From contig CAJFHG010000015.1 in the NCBI GenBank assembly GCA_904379015.1, forward strand, positions 1 to 53,491: DNA of 53,491 nucleotides, written 5' to 3'. Origin of the DNA: Candidatus Paralachnospira caecorum (GTDB taxonomy: Bacteria; Bacillota; Clostridia; Lachnospirales; Lachnospiraceae). Both the position numbers and the translations under genes were made by a program. Below the pieces are notes generated by a model, which worked only from the letters and a program-made list of their open reading frames with translations, was not told the origin of the DNA and made no database searches. This document shows, piece by piece, positions 17,511-26,223 of this stretch (positions within the stretch are counted from its first letter, which is position 1; every line of letters begins with the position of its first letter).

Positions 17511-17996
17511 CTATGACACGCGCTTGATATCCAGCACCTTGTATTCAACCTCGCCTGCCTGTGTCTCCACGACCACGGTCTCGCCGACCCGTTTGCCGAG
17601 GAGCGCCTTGCCCACAGGAGACTCATTGGAAATTTTATTCTGAAGGCTGTTGGCCTCTGTGGAACCTACGATTCTGAAATCCATCTCTTCCTCGTACTCC
17701 ACATCATAGACCTTGACCTCGCATCCGACACTGATCTTGTCAAGCTCAACCTCATCTTCTACTACCACCTCCGCATTTTTCAGAAGCTTCTCCAGCTCCT
17801 CAATGCGCAGCTCGATGTCTCTCTGCTCGTCCTTCGCCGCGTCATATTCCGCGTTCTCGGACAGATCACCCTGTTCCCTTGCCTCTTTGATCTTCTGAGC
17901 GACTTCTTTTCTTTTTACAGCTTTTAATTCATCCAGTTCGTCTTCATACTTCTTCAGTCCCGCGTAAGTCAGAATGTTTTTCTTTGTTTCCGCCAT
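17511..17996 (-). CDS. greA: Transcription elongation factor GreA
   Basis: A 161-residue factor that rescues backtracked RNA polymerase. The N-terminal antiparallel coiled coil (about 8-75) carries the tip acidic residues in [14 protein letters not shown]. The C-terminal FKBP-like domain (about 80-161) ends in VEYKVLDI. The ATG at 17996 (MAETKK) follows AGGAAGG; an in-frame GTG or TTG upstream at 18050 would add an atypical tail. It is the first gene of greA-lysS, with a consensus promoter about 215 bp upstream. Family length is normal and identification secure. Confidence 0.95.
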   Translation of the reverse strand: MAETKKNILTYAGLKKYEDELDELKAVKRKEVAQKIKEAREQGDLSENAEYDAAKDEQRDIELRIEELEKLLKNAEVVVEDEVELDKISVGCEVKVYDVEYEEEMDFRIVGSTEANSLQNKISNESPVGKALLGKRVGETVVVETQAGEVEYKVLDIKRVS

Positions 17997-18210
17997 ATTA
18001 CTCTTTCCTTCCTGTTCCCTTTTTTGATACATTTGCGGTGCGTCCCGCACCCGGGATCCGTTGGATCCCTTTTTTGTTTTGTGTTTGTCTGCTGCCTTTT
18101 ACTGCCTTCTGCCGCCCCGCAGCTCCCGTATCCGGCGGCCCGGGCTTCCCATTCAGCCCTTATATTATATGATTTCTCTTCTCATTCATACACGTCATTA
18201 CATTCAACGT

Positions 18211-18239
18211 ATTATATCCTAAAGACATTTCCTTGTCAA
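18211..18239 (-). promoter_or_regulatory. Perfect consensus sigma-A promoter of greA-lysS
   Basis: On the minus strand TTGACA (18239-18234) and TATAAT (18216-18211) are exactly 17 bp apart, a full match to both hexamers. The leader to greA is about 205 nt. Apart from this, the 358-bp interval upstream of greA shows only GC-rich hairpin-forming sequence and no gene. Confidence 0.85.
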
Positions 18240-18354
18240 CTGGCTGGCCACTGCGGCAGGCCGGATTTCCCGTATTTTTTGCGGCCGGCGCGCGTCCCGC
18301 TCCGGCTTTTCCTGAGCGGCAGGAACCGACAGGCGCCTCCATGGGCTTCTCCGG

Positions 18355-19338
18355 TCATTCCGCGGAGGCCAGCCACTCCTTCAGGAGCTGCTCCAGACCG
18401 GCATAGGTTTCCACATGATTCACTGCCTCCCGCAGTGCCGACGAATGAGGACATCCGGCCGTATACCAGGCCACATGCTTTCTCATTTCCCGCATTGCCA
18501 TGGCCTCTCCCTTGAATTCCGCCTGCATGGAGGCGTGCCGCAGGATCATTCCGCAGATTTCTCTGAGGGAAGGCCGTTCCTTTTCCCGCCCTGTTTCCAG
18601 ATATTCTCTGATCTCTCCGAAAATCCAGGGATTGCCCCGCGCGCCCCGCGCCACCATAACGCCGTCGCATCCGGTCTCCTCCATCATGGCCGCCGCGTCC
18701 CGCGCCGTAAAAATGTCCCCGTTTCCGATCACCGGTATGGAGACGGCCTCCTTCACCCGGCGGATGATGTCCCAGTCGGCCTTTCCCGAATAATACTGTT
18801 CCCGGGTCCTGCCGTGGACCGCAATGGCCGCCGCGCCCGCGTCCTCCGCAATCTTCGCGATCTCCACCGCGTTGACCGTGTCCTCCGTGAAGCCCTTTCT
18901 GATCTTGACCGTAACCGGCTTTTTCACTGCCTTCGCCATGGCCCTTATAATCTGCCCCGCCAGCTTCGGTTCCTTCATCAGGGCAGAACCCTCATGATTG
19001 TTGACCACCTTGGGCACAGGACAGCCCATATTAAAATCGATGATGTCATAGGGCCCGGGCTCCAGAAGCGCCGCGATCTCCGCCAGCAGCTCCGGCTCGG
19101 ATCCGAAAAGCTGAAGAGAAACCGGGCGCTCCTCTTCACGGACATCCAGCAGAAGCCTGCTGTTTTTGTTTTTATAATGCACCGCTTTGGCGCTGACCAT
19201 CTCCGTGCATACCAGGCCGCAGCCCTGTTCCCGGCAGAGCAAGCGAAAAGGCAGGTCCGTCACACCTGCCATCGGCGCCAGTACAATTGGAGCATCCAGA
19301 ACCACGCCGCCAATTTCCAGCTTTCTTTTCTCTGTCAT
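18355..19338 (-). CDS. dusB: tRNA-dihydrouridine synthase, DusB type
   Basis: A 327-residue FMN-dependent TIM-barrel enzyme that reduces uridines in tRNA. Landmarks are the N-terminal [12 protein letters not shown], the active-site [12 protein letters not shown] with its cysteine, [24 protein letters not shown] and the FMN-phosphate loop GNGDI...[15 protein letters not shown]. The length is normal. The start at 19338 follows GGGAG. It is immediately downstream of the DUF6145-like gene in the leftward argF-birA chain, with a 26-bp gap. The assignment to DusB rather than another Dus subtype follows from overall sequence character. Confidence 0.94.
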   Translation of the reverse strand: MTEKRKLEIGGVVLDAPIVLAPMAGVTDLPFRLLCREQGCGLVCTEMVSAKAVHYKNKNSRLLLDVREEERPVSLQLFGSEPELLAEIAALLEPGPYDIIDFNMGCPVPKVVNNHEGSALMKEPKLAGQIIRAMAKAVKKPVTVKIRKGFTEDTVNAVEIAKIAEDAGAAAIAVHGRTREQYYSGKADWDIIRRVKEAVSIPVIGNGDIFTARDAAAMMEETGCDGVMVARGARGNPWIFGEIREYLETGREKERPSLREICGMILRHASMQAEFKGEAMAMREMRKHVAWYTAGCPHSSALREAVNHVETYAGLEQLLKEWLASAE

Positions 19339-19364
19339 TGATTACTCCCGTCGACTCCGTTACG

Positions 19365-19703
19365 TTACTGTCCGTCCCTGTTCAGATAAAACGTCTTGTA
19401 AAACAGCTCCAGGGATTCCAGAAGCTCAGATTTTTCTCTCTGGATCTGCTTGATCTTCAGCACGCTTCCGATCTCGTCAAAAAGATAATCCGCCTCGTCA
19501 TTTTCCACCCGCAGCTCCAGGTTTCCCTCTTCGCTGAACTCCAGCGTCAGGATCCCGCCCACATCCTCCACATAAAGGACGCAGAGGATCTTGAGCTCCT
19601 TCTGAATGCTCTCGGGCAGCATGGAAAATTCATCGTTAAAATAGTATTTCTGTGTGTAGGAGTTGGCTCCGCACAAAACTGTTTTCTCATCCATATCAAA
19701 CAT
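19365..19703 (-). CDS. DUF6145 family protein
   Basis: A 112-residue soluble acidic protein of unknown function. It starts MFDMDEKTVLCGANSYTQKYYFNDEF and contains ELKILCVLYVEDVGGILTLEF, a sequence I associate with the Lachnospiraceae family DUF6145. No catalytic motif is evident. Its start codon lies inside the birA 3' end, an 8-bp overlap, so translation is probably coupled. An in-frame ATG at 19694 just after the birA stop is an alternative start. Position between birA and dusB seems conserved in this family, but that is from memory and not checked. Confidence 0.72.
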   Translation of the reverse strand: MFDMDEKTVLCGANSYTQKYYFNDEFSMLPESIQKELKILCVLYVEDVGGILTLEFSEEGNLELRVENDEADYLFDEIGSVLKIKQIQREKSELLESLELFYKTFYLNRDGQ

Positions 19704-20685
19704 ATCCGTATACGCCCCTGACCGATACCTCGCCCGACTCCACAGTCTTCACTCCGCCGGCGGACGGATCCGCCGGTTTGACCAGAAGCCTGCCCAGGCT
19801 GTCGATCCCCAGGGCGGTCCCTTTCCATTCTCTGCCCGGCTCCAGCACGCACACCGTCTCGTTTTTATTGAGCAGGCGCGTCTCGTACTCCGCTCTGAGC
19901 GCGGACAGATCTGTTGTTTCCAGAAAAATCCTGTAATATGCCTCAAAGGCCTCCAGAACCCGGGCGACCACCGCCCCGCGCTTGACCCGCTTTCCTGTCT
20001 CCAGATACAGAGAGGCGGCGCGGCTGCCGATCTCCTCGGGAAATTCTTCCGTGTTGGCATTGATGCCGATCCCGATCACCACATGGTTGATCAGGTCAGG
20101 CTCCGCGCTCATTTCCGTCAGGATCCCGCAGACCTTTTTTCCTCCGGTGACCACATCATTGGGCCATTTGATCCCGGTCTCCAGTCCTGTCGCGGCCCGG
20201 ATCCCCCGCTCCACCGCCATGGCGGCCACCAGCGTGAGCATGGAGGCCCTGGACGGCGAAAAATCCGGCTTTAAAAGCAAAGTCATCCAGATGCCGGTTC
20301 CCGCGGGGGAAGACCAGCCGCGGCCCCTGCGGCCCTTTCCGGCCTCCTGTTCCTCGGCGATCACCAGCGTGCCGTGGCCGGCGCCGGCTTCCGCGAGGCG
20401 CTTGGCCTCATTGTTTGTGGAATCCGTTTTTTCCAGGAATATGACCGGATGCCCGGCCCATTCCGTTTTCAGAAGAGAGGACACCTCCTCCGCCGTCACC
20501 CTGTCCGGCGACTGCACGAGAAGATATCCTCTGTTCTGAACCGCTTCGATCCTGTATCCTTCTTCCTTCAGCTGCCGGATACATTTCCAGACAGCTGTGC
20601 GGGAAACGGACAGCCGCCGGCAGATATCCTGCCCGGACACATAACCCTCCTGCTCCCGCAAAAGCTGCAGTATTTCCGCTTTCAA
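19696..20685 (-). CDS. birA: Bifunctional biotin--[acetyl-CoA-carboxylase] ligase / biotin repressor
   Basis: An N-terminal winged helix (about 1-60; GQDICRRLSVSRTAVWKCI) binds the biotin operator. The central ligase domain (about 75-265) carries the biotinyl-AMP site GKGRRGRGWSSPAGTGIW and the KWPNDV motif, and an SH3-like C-terminal domain follows. It biotinylates carboxylase carrier proteins and represses biotin genes when biotin is plentiful. I place the start at the TTG at 20685, because GGAGG (in the last codons of the upstream gene) is 7 nt ahead; the longer frame from 20712 would start with GTG and lacks such a site. That makes 329 residues. Confidence 0.93.
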   Translation of the reverse strand: MKAEILQLLREQEGYVSGQDICRRLSVSRTAVWKCIRQLKEEGYRIEAVQNRGYLLVQSPDRVTAEEVSSLLKTEWAGHPVIFLEKTDSTNNEAKRLAEAGAGHGTLVIAEEQEAGKGRRGRGWSSPAGTGIWMTLLLKPDFSPSRASMLTLVAAMAVERGIRAATGLETGIKWPNDVVTGGKKVCGILTEMSAEPDLINHVVIGIGINANTEEFPEEIGSRAASLYLETGKRVKRGAVVARVLEAFEAYYRIFLETTDLSALRAEYETRLLNKNETVCVLEPGREWKGTALGIDSLGRLLVKPADPSAGGVKTVESGEVSVRGVYGYV

Positions 20686-20689
20686 TCTT

Positions 20690-21001
20690 TTACCTCCAAA
20701 GACAGACAGCACTGACCACCGCCAGTATGAGCAGGACCGCTCCCGCCGCGCACAGGCCGATCCCCGCCGCCTTTCTTTTTCCGTTCTTTTTTCCGTAATG
20801 CTTTCTCAGCCTGGGCATTGCCAGCAGAAACTGGAACACCGCGGCCAGTATGAAAATCACGGGGAACAGATAGGCGTACCGTTCCGGATTGACAAAAGTA
20901 AATACGCCTGTCGCGATCACCGCGATCCCCGCCACCACAGACAGCCCGTCAAACAGGGTCTGCCTTGTATAGGGATTTTTTTTCGTTCTGTTCATATACA
21001 T
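20690..21001 (-). CDS. Small membrane protein, possibly DUF6637
   Basis: A 103-residue protein with four predicted transmembrane helices in two pairs (about 19-36 and 41-62, then 76-100) separated by a very basic loop, RLRKHYGKKNGKRK. Function unknown. It resembles a Lachnospiraceae family I recall as DUF6637, but this is uncertain. The ATG at 21001 overlaps the argF stop by one base (TGATG), and its last codons contain the birA ribosome site. This shows tight translational coupling in the argF-birA-DUF6145 chain. Confidence 0.7.
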   Translation of the reverse strand: MYMNRTKKNPYTRQTLFDGLSVVAGIAVIATGVFTFVNPERYAYLFPVIFILAAVFQFLLAMPRLRKHYGKKNGKRKAAGIGLCAAGAVLLILAVVSAVCLWR

Positions 21002-21954
21002 CAGTTCCAGTCTCCCAGAGTCGCGACCATGACAGCCTTAATGGTATGCATGCGGTTTTCCGCCTCGTCGAACACCACGGATTTCTCTGATTCAAACACT
21101 TCCTCCGTCACCTCATTGCCCTTCACAGCCGGCAGGCAGTGCATGAAGATCGTGCTGTCTTTTCCGGTACGGTCCATCAGAGCCTGGTTCACCTGATAGG
21201 GCTTCAGAAGCGCCATGCGTTCTGCTGCCTTGTCTTCCTCGCCCATGGAACACCATACATCCGTATAGATCACATCGGCGCCCTGCACCGCGTCCGTATC
21301 TTCTGAGATGGTGATCGTGCTTCCCGCCTCGCGGGCGTAGCCGCGGCACACTTCCGTCAGCGCTTCATCGGGCCATAAAGACTTCGGCGCTATGATGGTG
21401 CAGTTGACGCCCATCTTGCCGCAGCCGACCATGAGGCTGTTGGCCATATTGTTGCGCCCGTCGCCGATAAACACGAAATTGAGTCCCTTCAGATGTCCGA
21501 AGTTTTCCTCCATGGTCAGAAAATCCGCCAGGATCTGAGTGGGATGATAATCGTCCGTAAGACCGTTCCAGACTACAACGCCGGAGTATTTCGCCAGCGC
21601 TTCCACATGGGCATGGAGGAAGCCCCGGAATTCGATCCCGTCAAACATCCTGCCGAGCACTCTGGCCGTATCCTCGACACTTTCCTTTTTGCCCAGCTGA
21701 ATCTCGCCCTTGCCCAGATATGTAGGAAAGCCGCCCTCGTCATTGGCCGCGACGGTGAAGGCGCATCTTGTCCTGGTGGACGGTTTTTCAAAAATCAGCG
21801 CGATGTTTTTCCCTTTCAGCGTATCTCCCGTAATACCCTGTTTCTTTTTCGCTTTCAGATCTGCCGCCAGATCCAGAAGATTCTGGATCTCCTCCGGCGA
21901 AAAATCTTTCAGTGTCAGAAAATTCCTGCCCTTCAGGCTCTCCATGATTTTCAT
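21001..21954 (-). CDS. argF: Ornithine carbamoyltransferase
   Basis: A 317-residue enzyme that makes citrulline from ornithine and carbamoyl phosphate in arginine synthesis or catabolism. The carbamoyl-phosphate motif [11 protein letters not shown] is at about 56-66. The HPTQILADF motif and [18 protein letters not shown] with the active-site cysteine are in place. The length is normal. GGAGG precedes the ATG at 21954. No other arginine gene is adjacent, so anabolic or catabolic use cannot be told here. It heads the leftward chain through the small membrane protein, birA and the DUF6145 gene. Confidence 0.96.
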   Translation of the reverse strand: MKIMESLKGRNFLTLKDFSPEEIQNLLDLAADLKAKKKQGITGDTLKGKNIALIFEKPSTRTRCAFTVAANDEGGFPTYLGKGEIQLGKKESVEDTARVLGRMFDGIEFRGFLHAHVEALAKYSGVVVWNGLTDDYHPTQILADFLTMEENFGHLKGLNFVFIGDGRNNMANSLMVGCGKMGVNCTIIAPKSLWPDEALTEVCRGYAREAGSTITISEDTDAVQGADVIYTDVWCSMGEEDKAAERMALLKPYQVNQALMDRTGKDSTIFMHCLPAVKGNEVTEEVFESEKSVVFDEAENRMHTIKAVMVATLGDWN

Positions 21955-22001
21955 CTTTTCCGTAACCTCCGCTTATTCTGTCTGTCCTTCTGTGTCTCCT
22001 G

Positions 22002-22958
22002 TCAGTCCTTTGCCACTTCTACCAGGCTCTTGATCCCGCCTGCGATTCCCTGGATCTCCGAGGGAATGATGATCTTGGTAGCCTGTCCGTCCGCCGCCTT
22101 GGCAAAGGCCTCCAGACTCTTCAGCTGCAGAACTGCCTGATCCGCTCCCGCTTCCTTGATGAGACGGATGCCGGCCGCATTGGCCTCCTGCACCTTCAGG
22201 ATCGCCTGGGCCTGTCCTTCTGCCTCCCGGATGGTCGCTTCCTTCTTTGCCTCCGCTCTGAGGATCGCCGCCTGTTTTTCCGCTTCCGCGTCCAGGATCG
22301 CCGATTCCTTTTTGCCCTCTGCCACGAGGATAGTGGATTTTTTCTCGCCCTCTGCCTGCAGGATCTTTTCACGGCGCTCACGCTCCGCCTTCATCTGCTT
22401 CTCCATGGAATCCTGGATTTCCTTGGGCGGAATGATGTTCTTCAGCTCTACCCGGTTCACCTTGATCCCCCAGGGGTCCGTGGCAACGTCCAGCTGGGAG
22501 CGCATCTTGGTATTGATGAATTCTCTGGAGGTCAGCGTCTGATCCAGCTCCAGCTCGCCGATGATATTTCTCAGGGTGGTGGCCGTCAGGTTTTCAATGG
22601 CCATCAGCGGATTCTCCACGCCGTAAGCGTACAGCTTGGGATCTGTGATCTGCATGAACACCACCGTATCGATCTGCATGGTGACGTTGTCTTTTGTGAT
22701 CACAGGCTGGGGCCTGAAATCGATCACCTGCTCCTTCAGGTTGATCTTCTTCGCCACTCTGTCTATAAAAGGGACCTTAAAATGAAGGCCCACAGACCAT
22801 GTGCATCTGTATTTTCCCAGCCGTTCCAGCACGACGGCCCTGGCCTGGGGAACAATCTTGATGCAGGACGCGATGATCAGAAGAATCACAACAGCCAGAA
22901 TCACAACAGCTACGGCTGTCCCCACATTGATACTGCATGTCAAAAAGCTCATTTTCAT
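22002..22958 (-). CDS. SPFH/Band 7 domain membrane protein (stomatin/prohibitin family)
   Basis: A 318-residue protein with one N-terminal transmembrane helix (about 12-32), an SPFH domain (about 38-210; KIVPQARAVVLERLGKY) and a long alanine/glutamate-rich coiled coil (about 200-270) with several repeats of the kind EGKKESAILDAEAEK. A short C-terminal tail completes it. The family forms oligomeric membrane microdomains; bacterial members often pair with NfeD proteins. It overlaps the ribosome site of the NfeD gene just upstream (4-bp gap). The pairing is as expected. Confidence 0.93.
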   Translation of the reverse strand: MKMSFLTCSINVGTAVAVVILAVVILLIIASCIKIVPQARAVVLERLGKYRCTWSVGLHFKVPFIDRVAKKINLKEQVIDFRPQPVITKDNVTMQIDTVVFMQITDPKLYAYGVENPLMAIENLTATTLRNIIGELELDQTLTSREFINTKMRSQLDVATDPWGIKVNRVELKNIIPPKEIQDSMEKQMKAERERREKILQAEGEKKSTILVAEGKKESAILDAEAEKQAAILRAEAKKEATIREAEGQAQAILKVQEANAAGIRLIKEAGADQAVLQLKSLEAFAKAADGQATKIIIPSEIQGIAGGIKSLVEVAKD

Positions 22959-22962
22959 AATC

Positions 22963-23397
22963 TCAGCCCTCCGTTTTTTTCACGATCAGTTTTACGCCCC
23001 GCACTGCGCAGATCTCACCCATTTCTCCTGGTTCCAGGATCATGTCGTCCTGCACGGCTCTGGCCGTCCATGTCTGACCCAGTATGACAGCGCTCCCTGT
23101 TTCCCTGCGGTTGTCGATCCGCTCTGTCACACGGGCCTGCCTGCCGATCAGTCCATCAACATTGGTCTTTTCCGTGTCCTTGTTGATGTACCGCTTCGCC
23201 AGCGGTCTGGTAAAAAAGAGAAGCACCAGGGAAACCGCCACAAACAGAATGATCTGCAGCACCAGGCTTCCGCCCGCCACGCAGGCAATAAAAGCCGCCA
23301 GCGCGCCTCCCGCGAACCATATGGTCGTCAGACCCAGGGTAAGCGCCTCGATGACCAAAAGGACAACGATACCGATCAGCCAGTATATTGCTGTCAT
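22963..23397 (-). CDS. NfeD family membrane protein
   Basis: About 144 residues: two or three N-terminal transmembrane helices (about 4-75) and a C-terminal OB-fold (about 85-140; VDGLIGRQARVTERI). NfeD proteins act with SPFH partners in membrane quality control. The ATG at 23397 follows AGGAGG; the in-frame codons back to 23433 lack a ribosome site. The last codons include the ribosome site of the downstream SPFH gene, so the two are coupled. A sigma-A promoter is visible at 23444-23472. Confidence 0.9.
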   Translation of the reverse strand: MTAIYWLIGIVVLLVIEALTLGLTTIWFAGGALAAFIACVAGGSLVLQIILFVAVSLVLLFFTRPLAKRYINKDTEKTNVDGLIGRQARVTERIDNRRETGSAVILGQTWTARAVQDDMILEPGEMGEICAVRGVKLIVKKTEG

Positions 23398-23443
23398 ATC
23401 CTGCCCTCCTTTCTCCTGTTTCCAGGCTATCAATGTCTTTTAT

Positions 23444-23472
23444 ATTCTACCCTATTTTTCTGCGTATTACAA
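23444..23472 (-). promoter_or_regulatory. Predicted sigma-A promoter of the NfeD-SPFH operon
   Basis: On the minus strand TTGTAA (23472-23467) and TAGAAT (23449-23444) are separated by 17 bp. The -35 directly abuts the terminator of the upstream lipoprotein gene. Confidence 0.65.
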
Positions 23473-23474
23473 GT

Positions 23475-23505
23475 AAAAGAATCCCCGCTTTCCGCAGGGA
23501 TTCTT
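23475..23505 (-). terminator. Intrinsic terminator of the SH3/3D lipoprotein gene
   Basis: A 12-bp stem (23477-23488 with 23494-23505, one G-U pair) closes a 5-nt loop, followed by TTTTAC on the minus strand. It lies about 55 bp downstream of the gene's stop. Confidence 0.75.
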
Positions 23506-23557
23506 CTGGACTGCCGGGAACGCGCCGTTGTTCCGGAACGCCCCGTCTGTATTCTGT

Positions 23558-25021
23558 TTACCGTTTTACCCAGATCTCTCTGTAGCTGACGCCCCAGCTT
23601 GTGGCGTGCCCGTGATCTGACACAAACAGATCGATCTGATAGGGATTGCTGTTGGCGAATCCGCCTGTATCTTCTGCCACGTAAACCGCATCCATTCCTT
23701 CAATCCGTACCTGAGTTCCGTAGGGGATGATCCAGGGCGCGACCGCGATGGTCCGGCCCTCCGAAGGAACAGCTCCTGAAGCAGTGGTACCGGCCCACTT
23801 TCCGTTGCAGCACGCGCCGCCGCAGTAAGCGGTCACTTTGAATTCTCCCAGGGATACCCATCCGGAATCCGCCTGCACCGCCTCAGCAGCCTGAGCGGAT
23901 GATGTCCCGGACGCCGCAGCCGAAGCAGCCGCTGCCTTCTGCGCTTCCGCTTCCGCCGCTTCCTCAGCCTGTCTTCTGGCTTCCTCCTCCGCGCGGATCT
24001 GATCCATGGATTTTGCCTCGCCGAGGCCGTAGGCCGTGGTCGCGTAATCCGCGCAGACATATCCTTCCTCATCTCCGTCGTAAAGGATCTTCACCCATTC
24101 TGTGGGAGCTTCGCTCTCCTCAGCGGCCTGATCAGACGCTTCGCTGCTCTGTTCCGCCTCCGGCTGAAGGGTCTCATTTCCGGAAGCCGCCTGAGCCTCC
24201 GCATCCTGGCTGTCCGCCTGGATCTCTTCTGTCTCTTCCTGTACAACCTGGTAGGACTCTCCGGCATTCACCACGCCGATCCAGGTGGCATCGATCGACG
24301 CGCCGTCTCTTACTCTGACGCCGTCCTCTGTGATCGTCGCCATCCGCACCAATGCTTCCTGTGCGTAGCTCTGCGCCGCTTCACCGGATACGATATACTC
24401 ATTATGTACCCAGCCCTCCACGCTGCCGGAGGAAATCTTTGTCCATCCGTCCTTTGTCTCCAGAATATCACCGGCGCTTCCGCTCTCCAGGTGCCCCACG
24501 ATCTCGCTGTCCTCGGAAGGCTCGAGACGGATATTCTGATACGTGTCTACTGTCGTGATCGCCTTGTTCTCCAGCTCAGGAGCAATGGACGGCTCCGTCT
24601 GGACTTCGGTTTCCTGTACCTGCTCCTGTCCGTCCGCCGCTGCCGCATTTCTTGTGCTCTGCAGCTGCGCGTCCGACCAGCTTCCGGCCTGTACAGACTG
24701 CCCGCTTCTCGCGGTCGTTTTCAGAGCGGCCGCTTCTCTGCTCACAGATGCTCCGGCAATCGTCGCCACCGCTGTCTCCAGCAGGGAAGCGTGACTGCCG
24801 TCCTCTGTACTCTTAAGGGATGCTCTTACGAGCTGTCTTACGTTCTCTTCTTTTGAGGTTATCCTGATGTCTTGCTCACCTGCCTGAGAGCTTCCGCTCC
24901 GCACCGCCGCAGTCAGGTTCTGTCCGGCAGCCGCATTGACAGGCTCTCCGCAGGAAGTCAGAGTACAAAGCAATGCACCGGCAACAAAGCACGAAACGAT
25001 GCTTCTTTTTCTGGTTAACAT
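23558..25021 (-). CDS. Lipoprotein with SH3b and 3D domains, probable cell-wall protein
   Basis: A 487-residue exported protein. The signal peptide ends in a lipobox-like TLTSC, with lipid-acceptor C24. A first SH3b domain spans about 157-211. A second begins at about 228 and resumes after a 40-residue acidic stretch (about 265-305) with WVKILYDGDEEGYV. An alanine/glutamate-rich stalk (about 340-385) leads to a C-terminal 3D domain (about 388-487), with the three aspartates in EDTGG, QIDLF and VSDH (D451, D464, D469). The domain resembles those of YocH and Rpf-like muralytic enzymes. AGGAGG precedes the ATG at 25021. Two WalR-type boxes lie upstream. Confidence 0.9.
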   Translation of the reverse strand: MLTRKRSIVSCFVAGALLCTLTSCGEPVNAAAGQNLTAAVRSGSSQAGEQDIRITSKEENVRQLVRASLKSTEDGSHASLLETAVATIAGASVSREAAALKTTARSGQSVQAGSWSDAQLQSTRNAAAADGQEQVQETEVQTEPSIAPELENKAITTVDTYQNIRLEPSEDSEIVGHLESGSAGDILETKDGWTKISSGSVEGWVHNEYIVSGEAAQSYAQEALVRMATITEDGVRVRDGASIDATWIGVVNAGESYQVVQEETEEIQADSQDAEAQAASGNETLQPEAEQSSEASDQAAEESEAPTEWVKILYDGDEEGYVCADYATTAYGLGEAKSMDQIRAEEEARRQAEEAAEAEAQKAAAASAAASGTSSAQAAEAVQADSGWVSLGEFKVTAYCGGACCNGKWAGTTASGAVPSEGRTIAVAPWIIPYGTQVRIEGMDAVYVAEDTGGFANSNPYQIDLFVSDHGHATSWGVSYREIWVKR

Positions 25022-25102
25022 TGTATACCTCCTTGTTTCCTGTTATAACAATCCGGATTTTTATCTGCCAGGTCGTCAAATTATTAAGCCGATATTCCAA
25101 TT

Positions 25103-25119
25103 GTTACAACTTTGTTACA
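25103..25119 (-). promoter_or_regulatory. Predicted WalR box, promoter-proximal
   Basis: The minus strand reads TGTAAC, 5 nt, TGTAAC, which matches the WalR/YycF consensus TGTWAH-N5-TGTWAH perfectly. It overlaps the expected transcription start of the lipoprotein gene (the -10 is at 25126-25131). The position suggests repression or an alternative downstream start. Confidence 0.6.
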
Positions 25120-25125
25120 CCGAAC

Positions 25126-25154
25126 ATCATAGCACCATCTTCACGCTTTGTCAA
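25126..25154 (-). promoter_or_regulatory. Predicted sigma-A promoter of the SH3/3D lipoprotein gene
   Basis: On the minus strand TTGACA (25154-25149) and TATGAT (25131-25126) are separated by 17 bp. The leader to the ATG at 25021 is about 95 nt. Confidence 0.8.
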
Positions 25155-25262
25155 CCTTTTCCCACTTCACTCTGTTTTTACGGCTGTTTTCGCACCCCTC
25201 CCACCACTTCACTCCCATTTCCCACGAAATCCCTTTTTTGGACATTTTTCCGGCCTCGGAAT

Positions 25263-25279
25263 TGTAAATATTTTGTTAC
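25263..25279 (+). promoter_or_regulatory. Predicted WalR box, distal
   Basis: The plus strand reads TGTAAA, TATTT, TGTTAC, which also fits TGTWAH-N5-TGTWAH. It lies about 110 bp upstream of the -35 of the lipoprotein promoter and in opposite orientation to the proximal box. It also lies just past the methyltransferase terminator, so only the lipoprotein gene seems a plausible target. Confidence 0.45.
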
Positions 25280-25303
25280 ATTCTCCGCAATATATGGGCA
25301 ATC

Positions 25304-25338
25304 AAAAAGACCCGCAGGCAATATCTAGTGCCCGGGGT
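25304..25338 (-). terminator. Intrinsic terminator of the SpoU methyltransferase gene
   Basis: On the minus strand GACCCCGGGCA pairs with TGCCTGCGGGTC, with one bulged base, and TTTTTG follows (25308-25304). It lies 9 bp downstream of the gene's stop. Confidence 0.75.
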
Positions 25339-25346
25339 CCTCAGCG

Positions 25347-26174
25347 TCATATCTGACCCGTTTTGACCTGTTTCTGCTGTTTTCCCGCTGATCCGCGCCT
25401 TCTCTGACGGGCCGCCTCGTACATAAAAACAGACGCGGCCACCGCGGCATTCAGAGATTCGACCGCCCCTTTCATCGGAATTTTCACCAGCTCGTCGGCA
25501 GCCTCCGCAAGGGTTCTGCTGAGGCCTGCCGCCTCATTTCCGATCAGAAAGGCGCAGCCCTGCTGATAATCCTTTTCATCATAATCCGCTGTCCCCTGCA
25601 GATGGGCCGCGAAGGACCGGATCCCATGGCGCCTGCACCGGGCAGGAACTTCCGCCAGATCCTCTGCCGTGACAAAGGGCACGCGGTAAATGGAACCCAT
25701 GGTGGAGCGGATCACCTTGGGATTGTAGATATCCACTGTATCCCGGCTCATGATCACGCCGGTCACGCCGGCGCCCTCGCCCGCCCGTATGATCGTTCCC
25801 AGATTTCCCGGATCCTGCAGATTCTCCAGGATCAGGAGCAGCGCGTTTTCTTTCTTATATAAGTCGCTCTCATTCCAGCTGAGAGCTCGCACCACCGCCA
25901 GGATTCCCTGGGGCGTCATGGTGTCCGTCATAGCCCGGAATGCCTGATCCGACACCTCCGTATAGGGAATCCCCAGCCGGCCGAGCTGTTCTTCGCCGCC
26001 CTGGCGCAGAAAGGAATCGGATGCGTAGACGGTCTCCCGTCTCTCAGCCGGAGCCTCCAGCACCATTTTGATTCCTTCCACCACGAAACAGCCTTCCTCT
26101 CTCCGAAGGCGGGATTTCTTCTGAAGAGCCGCCACGCGCCTGACCTGTCCGCTTTTCTGACTCTCAATTCTCAC
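25347..26174 (-). CDS. SpoU family RNA methyltransferase (TrmH/RlmB-like)
   Basis: A 23S rRNA or tRNA 2'-O-ribose methyltransferase of about 275 residues. The N-terminal substrate-binding domain (about 10-100; REEGCFVVEGIKMVLEA) precedes the SPOUT knot (about 108-260), with motif 1 ENLQDPGNLGTIIRAGEG, motif 2 FLIGNEAAGLS and motif 3 IPMKGAVESLNAAVAASVFMYE. A basic C-terminal tail ends the protein. A GTG at 26174 lies 6 nt after AGAGG; the ATG at 26180 touches that site and is less likely. Which RNA position is modified cannot be read. A terminator follows the stop. Confidence 0.9.
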   Translation of the reverse strand: MRIESQKSGQVRRVAALQKKSRLRREEGCFVVEGIKMVLEAPAERRETVYASDSFLRQGGEEQLGRLGIPYTEVSDQAFRAMTDTMTPQGILAVVRALSWNESDLYKKENALLLILENLQDPGNLGTIIRAGEGAGVTGVIMSRDTVDIYNPKVIRSTMGSIYRVPFVTAEDLAEVPARCRRHGIRSFAAHLQGTADYDEKDYQQGCAFLIGNEAAGLSRTLAEAADELVKIPMKGAVESLNAAVAASVFMYEAARQRRRGSAGKQQKQVKTGQI

Positions 26175-26223
26175 AAGCATTCCTCTCTCAAAAAGAAATA
26201 TTTTTGTTTCTTAATCCGCTTTA

